The notes: a model not told the origin generated them from the letters alone. A DNA stretch of 64,000 nt from Sordaria brevicollis (GCA_033439795.1 JAUTDP010000009.1:2232001-2296000); one strand, 5' to 3'; shown: positions 43,994 through 55,818, counted from the stretch's first letter. Made by a program: numbers and translations.

Positions 43994-46501
43994 ATGCCTC
44001 CCCGAACATTTGCGCTTGATTTGAATCGAACGAGCAACTATGTTTGCCAGTCCTGCATCGCCAGTATAGGACGGGCTCGCCCAAATCCACAGCCATGGCT
44101 GGCAAGAAACGCCTCGAATTCGGCCCGCGCCGCTCGCAGGCAACGTGCGCCGATGACGACTAAGCAGCTGGAGGAACAGCAAGCACAAAGGTTCCAAGAG
44201 GCCCTCATGAGGGAGGCGCAAAAGGGAGAACCCGCCGAAGCCGACGAACAAGGTCCGACCGAGAAGCTTGACATCAACTACTTCAACGAAGAGACCGAAG
44301 GGCAATACCGAAGGCTGCGCGACGGCGCGGAGTTTGGCGCCGTCAGCGGCGGCATCGACAGCGAGATCTCCGAGGCCATCAACGACTTGGAGCAGAAGAT
44401 GGTTCAGACGATAGAGATGCTCAACAGCATGGAGAAGATTGGGGGCTCCGAGCAGGACAAGGCCGAGGAGCTACGGAAACAGTTCAAGAAGATCCTCAGG
44501 GACAAATACAAGGGGAAGACGGGCCCGGAAGGCGAGTCGTACGGCGTGCTGCGCATTCCGGGCTTCAGTGGGGTGCGGCAGCGAGCCGTCGCCAACTTGA
44601 ACTCCTTCCTTGCGCGCGACAGCGTTGTCAAGGGCGGTGTTCCCAAGCCGAAGGACCTGTTCGACTGCTGGAAGTACTACTCGGCGGCACGAAGCGCATT
44701 AGCCACCCAATGGAGCAACGTACCGCGCGAGGTCTGGGATTTTTTGTGGATGATTTTGTCTCACGAAGGAGAAGGCGTCGAGAATCCGAACCGGATGCAT
44801 CACCTTTACGTTCTGGCGAAGGACATGCAAGCCGCGGGCGTAGTGCTGAGAGACTCGCAGCAGCTTCTGGCCATTGAGGCCATGTTCCTCGAAGGCTGGC
44901 AGGAGGAAGCTATTGACGCTTGGAAGAAAGCCGTGGTTACTCTCGGCTCGAAGCCAGAAACACTAAAGGGATACTATGAGCTAGGAGTGCGTATGTGCAG
45001 TCTCCACGGAGATACCGAGCGCGCGATGAGAGCTGCAAACACCCTTCTCAAATCCTCATCACCGCCTAACCCTCGCATCATGATACCCATCATCCGGGCT
45101 TTGGCAGCAAAGGAGGGAAGCGCCGAGGAGGCATGGGAAGTGTACAGAGACATGCGGACACTTCTTGGGGATACCATGAAGATTGAGGACTATGACGAAG
45201 TTATCGCTTGCTTCTTGGCGGTAAACCACGTCGAACACGCGCTGCAGGCTTTTGTCGATATGATGTTCTCGGGTCCCATGGATATTCGTGGCAAGACGAG
45301 GCTACCAACTCTTGTCGGAAACCACTTCTTCCTCGGCAAGTGGTTGAAGAGGTTAATAGGAGCAGGAGATCTCGACGGAGCGTACAAGGTGGTCGTGTTC
45401 CTAGCAAACAAGGGAGTCGCCGCCTCGCCCATTCAGCTCAACGGTCTGGTCGGTGCTTGGCTTAGGACAGAAACAGCTGATAACATCGAAAAGGCCGACA
45501 AGTTAGCTTGGGCCATGATCAAAGCCCGCCTGGACTTTGTTGAGCTGCGCCGGCGAGCCGCCGCTATGGATCAGCCTACTCGTTTCATACCCCGTGACGG
45601 AGAACCCGCACCAGAGGAGGATTTCATTTGCACTACGAGAGCCACAGTTGAGACCTTCTCTCTTCTTGCCGAGAACTACAGCGCTCGCGGCAAACACGAC
45701 GACCTGGAAGAGCTGTGGACGGCATTCGAGATGGCCGAACTTGGGCCCAACAGCTTCATGATCAACCAGATCATCAAGTCGTACACCGAGAGCAAGGGAC
45801 CACAGGCGGCCGTCGCCTTCTACGAGCAAATGACCAAGAAGCGACACGTACGACCCGACGCACACACCTTCATCGCTCTTTACAACACACTCGCAGTGAA
45901 CCGCGTGGCAAAGCGAGACCAGCAGTTGGAAGCCGACGACGCCATCGTCAGCCGGCAGTTCTTCCAAGACCTGGTCAAGTCAGACTGGAAGTTCGACTCG
46001 GTCGACGAATACACCTACCTACCCCGTACCGTCCTCTTCTCCATGCTCAAGGCCAAGGACCACGCCGGCATGATCGTCGCTGCCCGCGTCATGAAGGAGC
46101 TGTTCAACTACGCGCCGCCCGAGCAGCTGCTCATTGAGCTGGCGGCGGGAACCGCCACGCTCCGCGTGCAGAGCAAGCGCAACGTGGAGCGCATTATGGA
46201 GGCCAGCAGGCTGATAGAAGGTCTGATCCGGAAGCACACGCAAGTGTTTGCCGACCTTGGAGGCGATCCGGCCAAGATGACGGAGAAGGAGAAGGAGAAC
46301 CAGCTTTGCGCCGTGTTTGAGGAGTTAGTCTTGGTCAAGGCGCATGCGCAGAACGCGGAGAGGACGGCCGTGAACAATATCCTGGCCACGGCCGCTGAGG
46401 AGATGGGGGTGTATGATATCGTGTTTACGAGGGATCCGGCGGTGATAAGGAAGTACAGGAAGGTGATGAAGGATAGGAATGTTGAGGATGATGTTGAGTG
46501 A
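43994..46501 (+). CDS. PPR-like mitochondrial protein
   Basis: A single-exon 835-aa protein. The N-terminus (LNRTSNYVCQSCIASIGRAR..., Arg/Ser/Ala-rich, no acidic residue in the first 50 apart from one Asp) is a typical mitochondrial presequence of fungal expression factors. A coiled-coil-like acidic segment (about 95-165) is followed by an all-helical array with degenerate 35-residue repeats, for example MIKARLDFVELRRR, TFSLLAENYSARGKHDDLEELW and SFMINQIIKSYTESKGPQAA. This is consistent with pentatricopeptide-type RNA-binding proteins acting on mitochondrial transcripts or the mitoribosome. No specific orthologue is claimed. Its promoter now begins right after a RIP-mutated retrotransposon. 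Confidence 0.75.
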   Translation: MPPRTFALDLNRTSNYVCQSCIASIGRARPNPQPWLARNASNSARAARRQRAPMTTKQLEEQQAQRFQEALMREAQKGEPAEADEQGPTEKLDINYFNEETEGQYRRLRDGAEFGAVSGGIDSEISEAINDLEQKMVQTIEMLNSMEKIGGSEQDKAEELRKQFKKILRDKYKGKTGPEGESYGVLRIPGFSGVRQRAVANLNSFLARDSVVKGGVPKPKDLFDCWKYYSAARSALATQWSNVPREVWDFLWMILSHEGEGVENPNRMHHLYVLAKDMQAAGVVLRDSQQLLAIEAMFLEGWQEEAIDAWKKAVVTLGSKPETLKGYYELGVRMCSLHGDTERAMRAANTLLKSSSPPNPRIMIPIIRALAAKEGSAEEAWEVYRDMRTLLGDTMKIEDYDEVIACFLAVNHVEHALQAFVDMMFSGPMDIRGKTRLPTLVGNHFFLGKWLKRLIGAGDLDGAYKVVVFLANKGVAASPIQLNGLVGAWLRTETADNIEKADKLAWAMIKARLDFVELRRRAAAMDQPTRFIPRDGEPAPEEDFICTTRATVETFSLLAENYSARGKHDDLEELWTAFEMAELGPNSFMINQIIKSYTESKGPQAAVAFYEQMTKKRHVRPDAHTFIALYNTLAVNRVAKRDQQLEADDAIVSRQFFQDLVKSDWKFDSVDEYTYLPRTVLFSMLKAKDHAGMIVAARVMKELFNYAPPEQLLIELAAGTATLRVQSKRNVERIMEASRLIEGLIRKHTQVFADLGGDPAKMTEKEKENQLCAVFEELVLVKAHAQNAERTAVNNILATAAEEMGVYDIVFTRDPAVIRKYRKVMKDRNVEDDVE

Positions 46502-46710
46502 AGATATGTCATATGACATGTACAACAAAAGCTTGTAAACACTGTAACATAAGGCAATATAGCATACCCCCTGAGAAAAGCGACATCGCTTCATTTTTGG
46601 ATACTCACAGGACTTTGTAATCAATTTGTATATTATATGGGTATCAACTTTGCTAGCATGCTTGAGAACCTGCCTATTGGATCTCTTGACAGGACAGGAT
46701 ACTTCTCGTT

Positions 46711-47898
46711 CTAATCATGGTCCTCCTCCGTCAACCCAGGACACCCATCCATCTCCGCATCCTCATACTTAGCCTTACACCAAAAGCAGTAATTATGCTT
46801 CTCACGCATGTACAGCACCAAGCGCCGTAGCCGCTCACCAGGTCCAAGAGCGTTGAACTCGTCCAGTTCGGGGTCCTCTTCGTCGAGATCCTCCGCCATC
46901 ACGTACGTGTTCCATGGCTTATGCGTGGTGACATCCTTACCCAAAGCATGTTTATCGTCCGCATCCAGCTCGTCGTCGACATATGTCGGAAGTTGCTTAG
47001 AGCACAGCATGCTGCTCTGCTCAAGGTCATACCGCATCCTCCGCTCGCGCTCGGCTTCCTCGCGGGACCGGACAAGGCCGCGGTAGACTACCGGGATTGA
47101 GCGTAGAGGGCGGGACGCGCTCGACTTTTTCCTCCTCTTCTTCTTCTTGCCCTCATCCTCACCGCTGTCACTTGCATTACCTTCCTCGATCCTTTTCCCT
47201 TCGTCACCCCCCTCACCATCCCCCTCCCCCGCAAAATCCTCATCCATCCCCTCCGCCACCTTCTGCGCCGCCACCACCATCCTCTCCAACCTCGCCTCCT
47301 CCCTCTCCCTCCTCACCCTCTCCCTATACCCCTCCTCATCCACCTTGGCCTTTTTAGTCTGCTCATCCATCCGTTCCGCCGCCTCCCTTAGTTTTCTCTT
47401 CCGCTCACTCTCCAACCCTATCCCCTCGCGCCCGTCCTTGATGCTTATCTTGATGGGCTCCGTTCGCGCTTCTGTTGAATTACTGGGAGCGCCTAGGGCG
47501 GTACCGGGGATGAAACCCATTTTGGTCATCATTGCTAGGGCCTTGTTTCCTTTAGCTGCTACTCCCTGGGGTGCTGCTGCTGCTGCTGCTGCTGCTTCTG
47601 TTTTTGATGATGAAGGGCTGATGGTAGTTGCAGTGACTTTGGTGAATAACGAGGTTGACAGCGCGGCTTCCCGACGGGCTTCTTCCTCGGCTGCTAGCTC
47701 AGCTTTGGACTTGACCCGGCCGCGGAGTTCGCCTTCGCGTTGGAGGCGGAGACGGCGTTGGAGGGAGGTTTCGATTTTTTTGGATGAGGAAGAGGTGGAG
47801 GGGGGTTCGTCGGTGAAAGTCATTTTCATGTAGTCGTCTTCGGAGTCGGAGTCCGCGTTGGCCCCGGTGGAGGGGGAGGGGTCTTTTGTTGATGACAT
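46711..47898 (-). CDS. G-patch and DUF4187 protein (GPATCH11-like)
   Basis: An intronless 395-aa, highly charged protein. An N-terminal acidic segment with DSDSEDDYMKMTFTDE is followed by a G-patch (about residues 118-165, KALAMMTKMGFIPGTALG and later GREGIGLE). Long Arg/Glu coiled-coil stretches come next. The C-terminus is a DUF4187 module with YMREKHNYCFWCKAKYEDAE, holding a Cys pair, and ends LTEEDHD. The order G-patch then DUF4187 is that of GPATCH11/CENP-Y; G-patches usually activate DEAH-box RNA helicases, so a splicing or RNP role is likely but inferred. A GCT/GCA-repeat-encoded polyalanine run lies near residue 107. Confidence 0.88.
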   Translation of the reverse strand: MSSTKDPSPSTGANADSDSEDDYMKMTFTDEPPSTSSSSKKIETSLQRRLRLQREGELRGRVKSKAELAAEEEARREAALSTSLFTKVTATTISPSSSKTEAAAAAAAAPQGVAAKGNKALAMMTKMGFIPGTALGAPSNSTEARTEPIKISIKDGREGIGLESERKRKLREAAERMDEQTKKAKVDEEGYRERVRREREEARLERMVVAAQKVAEGMDEDFAGEGDGEGGDEGKRIEEGNASDSGEDEGKKKKRRKKSSASRPLRSIPVVYRGLVRSREEAERERRMRYDLEQSSMLCSKQLPTYVDDELDADDKHALGKDVTTHKPWNTYVMAEDLDEEDPELDEFNALGPGERLRRLVLYMREKHNYCFWCKAKYEDAEMDGCPGLTEEDHD

Positions 47899-48668
47899 TT
47901 TGGGTGGTTGATGGAGTAAGTATTCGATTCTGGTACTTCGATGGTTTTGTAGTTGAACAAAAGAGAGCGGTATTTTTGCTTATGACTTTTGTTGGGAAGG
48001 TGAAATTGCGCTGCAATATTGATGTCTGGATGAAGATGATGTTAAGTGCCATGTTTTGGTGGCTGCTACAAAAAATGGTGGAGAAGGCGCGCTGTTGCCG
48101 TCCCGCATTCCATGATTGCCCTTGCACCATCCGATCTTGAACCTTGACATCACACAACTCCAAAGCACAGTGACATCTGTCTAAACACAATGGGACTCTT
48201 CTCATACGCGGATCGTCAAATTTGAATGGGTTCTCTCTCTACGATGTGATCGCAACTGAGAGAGCAACTTATACTTCACAGCCATATTGGCCGACGTGGG
48301 CTGCCAGCTCAAGGATCGTTACCTATTTACATAGGCTGAATACAGACAGCGACGACTTGTTTGCCTGTGTAATATTGAGTGTCGTTCTTGTTGACCCTTC
48401 TCTTCCTTTACAGCACCACAGAGTGAACTCGTCAAATACGGTGATATAACTCATCATCACCTTTCAGCTCTTGAGGCCATGTGGCCGCCTTAGACACGTC
48501 GATCACCCCGTGATTCGCTTGTTCCTTCACGATATATCATATATGAACTTACTGATACCCCGCCCTCTTTCTTTCTTTCACCATCACTCTTAACTTCGAC
48601 ATGTCATATCAAGCAACGCCCTTGTCTGCATCCAACTTGCCCGGATGACGAAAGGCTACATATGATGC
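47899..48668. promoter_or_regulatory. Divergent promoter interval, G-patch gene and esterase
   Basis: 770 bp between two divergently oriented start codons. No coding frame, tRNA or repeat was recognised. Confidence 0.5.
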
Positions 48669-50821
48669 ATGAGCAAGATGGCCCGACCTCAAGAGGAAGA
48701 CGCCGGTGAACGAGCTCCGTTGTTCGATGCCAGTTCACCGAGTTACACCGCAGCAAGAGGGGACAATAACCCAGAGGTGACCACGAGAGCCTCATGGCTT
48801 CCTTCCTCGCAAAAGCCAACTATCACTTCAGCTATATCGGCAATGTTAGCTTCGTTTATTGTTGTTGGCGTTTTTCTCGCTGCTCTGTCTCTTGGTGATG
48901 GAGAGGTAAGTATAGTTCATCCTCCCGGTCTTTAGCCACTTCACCACTCATCACTTTCAGAGAAGCTAACCAGACATCTAAGCAGTACGACAAACCTCCA
49001 CCACCTCTAGTCAACCTCACCTACACCAGCTATGAGGGTATCCGTCTCTCCAACGGCGTCAATGCCTTTCTCGGAATGCGCTACGCCGCTCCTCCGCTTG
49101 GAGATCTCCGCTGGCGCGCACCAGTCGAACCAAAAAGGAGGACCGAAACCGACACTGTCGAGAAGGCAGACCGGTTCGGTCCTATTTGTCTCAGAGCTGG
49201 TGTTAGTTCGCCTTTACCAGGTCAGGATGAGGACTGTCTTTTTGTGAACGTCTGGGCCCCGGCAAATGCCACGGAGAAGTCCAAGTTGCCTGTTTGGGTT
49301 TTTATTGGGGGCGGTGGTAAGTTGAATGCGTTGAACCGTTAAGTGACGTTGCTGACTCTTCCTGAAGGTTACAATGCCCTCACCAACGCCAACTGGAACG
49401 GCAGTGAGGTCGTTGAAAAGTCCGGTCACAACATTGTGATGCTGGACTTCAACTACCGGGTTGGCATGTGGGGGTTTCTTGCCAGCGAGCGGTTGAGGAG
49501 TGATGGTGCTTTGAATGTCGGCTTGCTTGATCAGCGGATGCTGCTCACTTGGGTGAAGAAACATATTTCTGCTGTATGTCATCACCTCTCCCAACATCTC
49601 ATCCCGGCCTAAACTGACCTCGTATACCAATAGTTCGGCGGAGACCCAAACCACGTAGTCATCCACGGCGCCTCAGCAGGAGCAGGCTCCGTGGTGATGC
49701 ATCTGCTCGCATACGGCGGTCGAAACGACAACCTCTTTGTAGGCGCCATGTCCGAATCACTCTTCTTCCCAGCCCAGCCATACCTACACGAGCTCGAATA
49801 CCAATTCGACCGATTAGTCCAGCAAGCCGGTTGTTCGGATGTCAAGCCGGAAGATCAACTCGGCTGTCTACGAAGCCAGAACGTCACCACCTTGCAAGCA
49901 GCCAACCGCGCCCAACACTTTCCTGGTCGTGAAGATGATGGGCCTCTCTTACCCATCTTCTACTGGACCCCCTGCGTGGACGGTGACTTCCTGCCAGACC
50001 TCCCCTATCGACTTATGCGAGACGGTCGATTCTTGAAAGAGGTGTCGATTCTGTTTGGTACCAATACAGATGAGGGATCAGTATTCGCCTACAACTCCTC
50101 CACGCCCTCCGATTTTGTTAATTTCTTCGCGGCCAACTACCCAAAGCTAACCCCTTCCGACACCGCCCGCATTTTATCTCTCTACTCATCTCTCCCACTT
50201 TCCCCCCTCCCTAACCATAACCCATGGTTTCCACATACCAGCCTCGCATACGGGGAAGCAACCTTTATTTGTCCCTCTATCAACTTCCTCGACGCGTTCG
50301 TTTCCTGTTCCTCCCTCTCCCCATTCCCTCTACTCCCCAAACCCAAGATATTCTCCTACCGCTTCAACCTCCACTCCCACACTCTCTCCTCTCTCGGCCT
50401 CGGCGTCCCCCACCTCTTCGACGCAGCCGCCATCTTCGGCCCCGACTCCATCGACCCCCTTACCTTTGGCGGTGCGGGCGGCGCCGACAGCTCTTACAAG
50501 ACGTATAACAAGCCTATCGTGAGCATGTTCATGGCGTATTGGATTAGTTTTGTGAGGGGGTTGGATCCTAATGTTTTTAGGGAGGGGGGGAGTCCTGTTT
50601 GGGAGGAATGGGGGGAGTGGGTACAAGAAGAGGATAGGGAGGGCAAGGGGGATGGGAACTGGAGTATAAATGGGAAGGGGAAGGGGAGGAAGCACATAAG
50701 AAACAGGTTGCTGGTGGAGCTAAACAAAACGAGGATGGAGCAGGTGGCCGAGGAGGAGAGTGGGAGGTGTCGGTTTTGGGAGGAGGCGTTGGGGGATCGA
50801 TTGGAACAATTTCGAGGGTGA
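48669..50821 (+). CDS. Membrane-anchored type-B carboxylesterase (cholinesterase family)
   Basis: Alpha/beta hydrolase cleaving carboxylic esters. Exons 48669-48905, 48986-49316, 49368-49573 and 49634-50821 are phase-consistent and give 653 aa. The catalytic triad is visible: Ser272 in GASAG, Glu405 in FGTNTDEGS and His518 in GVPHLFDAA. The oxyanion-hole motif is IGGGGYN instead of the usual HGGG. The conserved DEDCLFVNVWAP and DFNYRVGMWGFL motifs are present. Unusually for secreted fungal members there is no cleavable signal. A charged 50-residue N-terminus precedes one transmembrane helix (about residues 52-74, AMLASFIVVGVFLAALSL), predicting a type II membrane protein with an extracytoplasmic catalytic domain. 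Substrate unknown. Confidence 0.9.
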
Positions 50822-51127
50822 GAGTCGTGAATGTTGTGTTTGCCTTGGGTTGTTTACTCCCACATGGTGAATTAGACATGGTTAAGAAAACCTTGAAGAG
50901 AGAAGAATAAAGTGAAGAGTTGGTTTTAGATCAGTAGAGACTAAAAAAAAATAAGCGGGTGACTTGAGAGGTGTAAGAGCGGAAGAGAAGCTGGGTAGAT
51001 GCGATAAATACAAAAAGCATGCAACATCCGAAATATGTAACCAAGGAGATAAAATAAAATGAAGGAAAAAAGGACAAAAAAAGAAGACATTTTACACAGG
51101 CAAAAAAAAGCAAAAGAGGAAACGAAA
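50822..51127. other. Interval between esterase and tRNA-Gly
   Basis: Contains the esterase 3' UTR and, on the opposite strand, T-runs (plus-strand A-runs at about 51102-51116) that would terminate RNA polymerase III downstream of the tRNA. Confidence 0.5.
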
Positions 51128-51198
51128 TGCGCCAGCCGCGAATCGAACGCGGGGCCCATCGATGGCAACGATGGATTTTACCACTAAACCACTGGCGC
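51128..51198 (-). tRNA. tRNA-Gly (GCC)
   Basis: A 71-nt cloverleaf on the minus strand. The acceptor stem GCGCCAG pairs with CTGGCGC, discriminator A. The D-arm region reads TGGTTTAGTGGTA (A box) and the T-arm has GTTCGATTC (B box). The anticodon is GCC in the loop TTGCCAT. There is no intron, and 3' CCA is not encoded, as expected in a eukaryotic nucleus. Confidence 0.97.
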
Positions 51199-51566
51199 TT
51201 CTTGTTGTTGTTGATATAACGTGCCGGAAATTCTGGTTAAGAAGCGGATTGTGACAAGAAAATCTCTTGTAATGCTAGACTAGGATATCTCTTCCCATAC
51301 GACCCCTTCTTGGTCTTCCTTAAATGCTCGAACCATTTCTATTTCCTTCGTAACTCCAAGATCAACGCCAATGCGTCCAGTTCATGTTCTCCAGAGGTAC
51401 CGATGAATGTGGGTCCAGACCGTAGCGGTCATAGCCACTATAGACTTCGAGTACCGTATGTATGTATGCCCTCCTTGTGAAAACTCCGGACCTTATTCCG
51501 CATCCCACGTACCGAGATGTATTCATAATTACAATCCCGCACACATCAGTCCACCTCCATCAAATC
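51199..51566. other. Interval between tRNA-Gly and npl4
   Basis: Upstream flank of the tRNA and 3' UTR of npl4. No further gene was seen. Confidence 0.5.
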
Positions 51567-53599
51567 CTATTCGGGAGGTGGAAGCGGCGGCGGCGGGCGA
51601 TGTTCGTTCAGCCTGACAGCAGCAAAACGCTTAGCAAGTGGTTCATCCGTCGAGTTGTGGCTCTTTTGGCCGAAGTGGGAGGATCTGTCAACCGAGGGGG
51701 GAGTAGCATCCTCAATTCTGGGGCGCTTGGGAAGTCTCTCACCAGTGGATTCCAAGATCATGTGCAGGGTCCTCCACCCCTCTGTCGCCCGGAGTTGGAA
51801 AGCGTCGGCCAGGTCATGCTGTGTTGCCACGCGGCAAAGGAGTGCCTCCTCGTCCTGGGTAAAGTGTCAGTAGTTGGTCTAATTGTTTTATATATTCTAA
51901 TGGCTGTACTAACCTTGGACAGCACGCTCATTTGCCGGAGGAAGCAGAGCAGGTGGAAGTTGCTAACGTCGAATTGGTCCGACTTTTGGTTCACCTTGAG
52001 CATCTTTGCTACAGCCGACGCTTCCTGGCTTTCCCCAACAAACTCGCGGTTAGCGATAGGGAAGCCGTCGTTTGTGAACACCGGCTTGGGACTCTCAGGG
52101 AAACCGTGGGTCAAAGTGACAAAGAGATATTCGACTGGGAATGCGGGCTTCGCGTTCTCCTGGACGTTCGCACCGTACTCATTGATCTTGCGATAGAACA
52201 CCTCGGGGATATATCTCGTCCTGCTGACCGAGCCGTCGTCTTCCTCCTCTTCGCGTACCAACATCTGGCCGGGGTCCGTAGAAGGCTCAATGATGTCTGC
52301 TCTGACCATCTCCACGGCATCATTTGACATTTGGTACGCTGAGATCGAGATTTCGCCCTCCTCATTGCCAGAGATGACGCAGGTGACAAAGTTGGAGCCG
52401 AAACGGCCTGTATCGCTCCACTTGGTGGCCTTCGGATGCTGTGCCTGAAGTCGCGCCGCAAAGCAAATCTCTTGAGCTGCTAGGAAGTAGGAATCGGTGT
52501 GCCTCTTGCAGATGGCGGTTCCGTCACCCTTACCAGCATCGAGGAGGTCCGTCCAGATCACGCCCACAGGCTCCAAACCGCACATCCTTGCGACCTCGTT
52601 CACATCCTTCTCGTTCTCCCAGGCGTTGAGGGTCACACCATCGATCTCGTCAACCTGGGGTGGCTCGTAGATGGCTTCCACGACGGCCTTGACGCCGAGC
52701 GGAACAACGTCGTACTCGAGATATTTGCCGTAGAGGATACCAAGCCGTTGGCATCCCGTCATACGCCAAGGATTGAGGAACTTGTCGATAATCTGGGGAG
52801 TTGCGAACTCGACGTGATCCACCATTCTGAAGGGTTGGGGTTGGAGAGTGATGGCACTGGGCTGGCATTTCGTGCAGATACCCTCAGGCCACTGAGGATG
52901 ACCAGACGGACAGTCCCGCTTGACTCTGTAGTAGGGTTCGACCAGTGGAGGGATGAAGGAAGCCCCAAGTTCAGGCTTATTTGTTGCTCCGTTGATTTTG
53001 CGGAGATATGCGTGTACTGACATGTACTTGATCTTCTTTTCCTCCAAGTACTGGGCGTTGAAGGGGTCAAGAGGCATGCAGTAATCGCACATGCCCTTGG
53101 GTCCGTGACGGCACATCTTGTGATCACGCCCCCTTGGGATCTTGCCGTCGCGCCTGTCTAGCCTGTCATCCAGAGGTGACTGCCTAACCACTTCGCACGG
53201 GTTCTTGATACGTTCATTCGGAGAGGTAATCGGAGGAGGATCGATGGGCAGGTCTTCTGCGGGTAGGATCGGCTTGCCGTTGAGGCGGTTCGTGGACGAG
53301 AGGACGCTGGATTTGGAGGCATCGCCGTTGCCCTGACCGTCGGTTGAGGCATCATTGTGCTTGTATCCGACAAAGATCATATCGCCGTGGTTGATTCCTA
53401 TCTGCCCGACCTTGAACTTTGTTAACTCGCCGAGGTTTTTGGCATCGGTGCCACTGGGACTGTTGGAAAGGGTAATCGTTTTCTGGTCGACAGTCGGGGG
53501 CAGTTTAGGGACGAGTTGACGCCCAAAATCGGCAAAGGTATCGTCTTTCTCGACCGTCAGGCGGTACATGCCATCGGGGCCGCGTACTCTCACCAACAT
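51567..53599 (-). CDS. npl4: Nuclear protein localization protein 4, CDC48/p97 cofactor
   Basis: With UFD1, recruits CDC48 to ubiquitylated substrates for ER-associated degradation and chromatin extraction; nuclear envelope, ER and cytosol. Exons 51914-53599 and 51567-51854 (59-nt intron, GTTAGT donor, phase 0) give 657 aa. Domains in order: N-terminal ubiquitin-like UBX fold ([20 protein letters not shown]), NPL4 zinc finger with [12 protein letters not shown] and [15 protein letters not shown] (about 180-275), then the long MPN-like NPL4 domain starting [13 protein letters not shown]. The C-terminus is hydrophilic with a proline run ([10 protein letters not shown]). The intron lies where reading through would give a short unrelated tail, and the spliced protein continues [19 protein letters not shown]. 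Confidence 0.96.
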
Positions 53600-54490
53600 G
53601 GTGGGCGAGTTGGTGGAATTCGGTGATGGATGGGTGAGAATGAGAGAGTTGGTACAAGTTGTTCGAGCACAGTTCCAGAAGCTGTATTTGAGGAGGGGTG
53701 TATGGAACGCGGGAGGTGTATGACGGAAACTGTAATAATATTTTGTTGTTGGGCAAAACCTCCAAGGTCACGCAAGGTTCTTGGACTCGGGGTGAAATCG
53801 TAAAATTGACCGGTGACTGAGGAAACTGAATGCTGCCTGTGTCGGGTGTTGTTGGTGGATTGTTTGGCAGACGGGACGGGATCGAGGATGGAATGGCGGG
53901 GAGCTTCGACGCAACTGAACGCACGCTCTGTACGATAGCTTCAGGCGTTCGTCATACGTTGTGCCTGGGCGGTCGGAGTGCTGGCCTGCTGGGGCGTGCC
54001 TGCTGGGAAGTGCTGAGCAATCGAGTCGGAGGGATGCCGGCTTTCCAGAAGAGCCAAGAACTCCCGAGTCCCAATTCTGTGTAGACAGTTGCCGGCCGGC
54101 AAGCCCCGCACCCCACATGAGTGACGGAATGAGGAAGGGGAGGCTATTCCGGCAGGCAGTGCGCGGCAAGCATGGGCCCCTGCCATTCAGATGAAGCCAG
54201 CGCGCGCCAAGGCCAGAAATTCCATTGTTCAAGCTCCCCTTGCCGCGCTGCACCGCTGCAGTTGTCAAGGTGTTCTTTCCAGGCACGGGCACCGCATTTG
54301 ATAAGGGAAGTGTTAGGTCGATTACTGTGGCGCCGTGGCCATCATCCATCGTCAAACAAACACCAACACTGCCCAACAACGACACTATCTCCACGCCGTC
54401 GCCTCCTGGTTCACTCTAGTTGTCCGATTCCCTTCTAGAGTAGAGAATACAGACTTTTATTTCTCGTCCGTCAATTGTCCCGAAAACACC
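53600..54490. promoter_or_regulatory. Divergent promoter interval, npl4 and sec66
   Basis: 890 bp between divergent start codons. A 208-codon minus-strand frame is present but has no recognisable domain and lies within the presumed promoters, so it is not called. Confidence 0.5.
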
Positions 54491-55303
54491 ATGTTCAGCC
54501 TCCCAGACTGGCGGGGGCTTGTGCTCCCCTTTGCCTATCTGATTGTCCTGACGGGCACCTTTATGACCTTTTCCACAATCTACCGCAAGAGGAAAGCCCG
54601 TATGTATTCTCTTCTTATGTCAGAGTTTCTCAGAGGACATAGTTCTAACATTGGTGGTTCATCTAGAGCAAAGCGCAAACCTCGCACCATGGTTCGGTCC
54701 TCACCTCCAGCGCAACGTCTACCTGTCACTCCTCCACATGGAGCCCGAGAACGGATCCGAAAAGACACCTAAAGTCCCCGAAAGCGTGCTCCGGGCTGCT
54801 CTGTTGCGCCGCGCCGTTGAAGACATCCACCGCATCATCCAGATTCGTGCCGCCAAGGCTGCCTGCAGCTCTCTTTTGCAGCGTGGAAGCATCGGCGATG
54901 ACCTGTGGCAACGATTCCAGCGCGCCGAGAAGGAGATGGAGGAGGAGCTGAGGGATGTCGTCATGGAGGTATGCGCTCTTCCTCAAGAAAGATTGGAAGT
55001 CAAGACACATGCTAACAACCATACTCTCTTCAGGCCAACGCACTCGCTCCCAACTGGGGACAGAGCATTTTCCAAACCGCCAACGAGATTGCCGCCAACA
55101 CCGTACTGCGCGAACGCCTCGACGAGATCCAGGCTCAGGCCACACAGGAGAAGGAGTGGTGGGAGAAGCGCAGGGCCACCGTTAGAAGCGAGTTCATGAA
55201 GGAGCTTGAGGGCGAGGAGACTGGTACCGGTACTGCCCCTGGTACCCCTGTTGACTCCAGCTCGGTCGCCTCATCGCCGTCGAAGAAGAAGGGCAAGAAC
55301 TAG
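54491..55303 (+). CDS. sec66: ER translocation complex subunit Sec66 (Sec71)
   Basis: Component of the Sec62/Sec63 tetramer needed for post-translational protein import into the endoplasmic reticulum. Exons 54491-54599, 54667-54968 and 55034-55303 (67- and 65-nt introns, GTATGT and GTATGC donors) give 226 aa. One N-terminal transmembrane segment (LVLPFAYLIVLTGTFMTF, about residues 10-27) is followed by a short basic stop-transfer (YRKRKA). The cytosolic helical domain contains WFGPHLQRNVYLSLLHM and the basic-hydrophobic RAALLRRAVEDIHRI segment. It ends in a disordered, Lys-rich tail. The spliced frame across the first intron makes AQQSANLAPWFGPH, matching the family. Confidence 0.92.
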
Positions 55304-55818
55304 AAGTCACGTCCTAGCGATCGGTTAATGAAAGTGACGTGAGCATCTCGCATAGAGATTTCGGGGCCGGCTGTACAATATGGAGAGAGAGTGTGTTACG
55401 GGAGGACAGGGCAGCGTGGAGTGTTGTGGGCAAGCAGTTGCATTCTTCCATGGCGTTTAGGGGTTGGGACTTGCAGCAAAATATTTAAGGATATACACTT
55501 TTTCTTCTTCAGTCGTTGTGCGGTTATACAGCCCACAGCGTCCTCGGGTTTTGGGATTGTCACGTAGAATTCAATACGTATTTTCAGGAATGGAAGCGAA
55601 CCAGGCCTCAGCTTGGATCTTTGAATGTGGTGTGTTGCAATGTTTTCAGTCTAGGTATGTATCGCTTCTCCGAACACCAGTTCCTGTTTACTAGCTAACT
55701 CAGCCTAGCCATGTAGACTTTCCCAAGTTCATCATTCTGGAACTTCCACCTACAGTCTTGCCCATTCTCAATATCCCTAGCAAACTGCAACATCCCAACC
55801 ACCACCAACCATTGCCAA
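55304..55818. other. Convergent interval between sec66 and the hypothetical gene
   Basis: 515 bp with no coding frame of note; presumed 3' UTRs of both neighbours. Confidence 0.5.

Noticed and set aside
53768..54394. A 208-codon minus-strand frame between npl4 and sec66
   Set aside because: It fills the divergent promoter of two certain genes and has no recognisable protein features.
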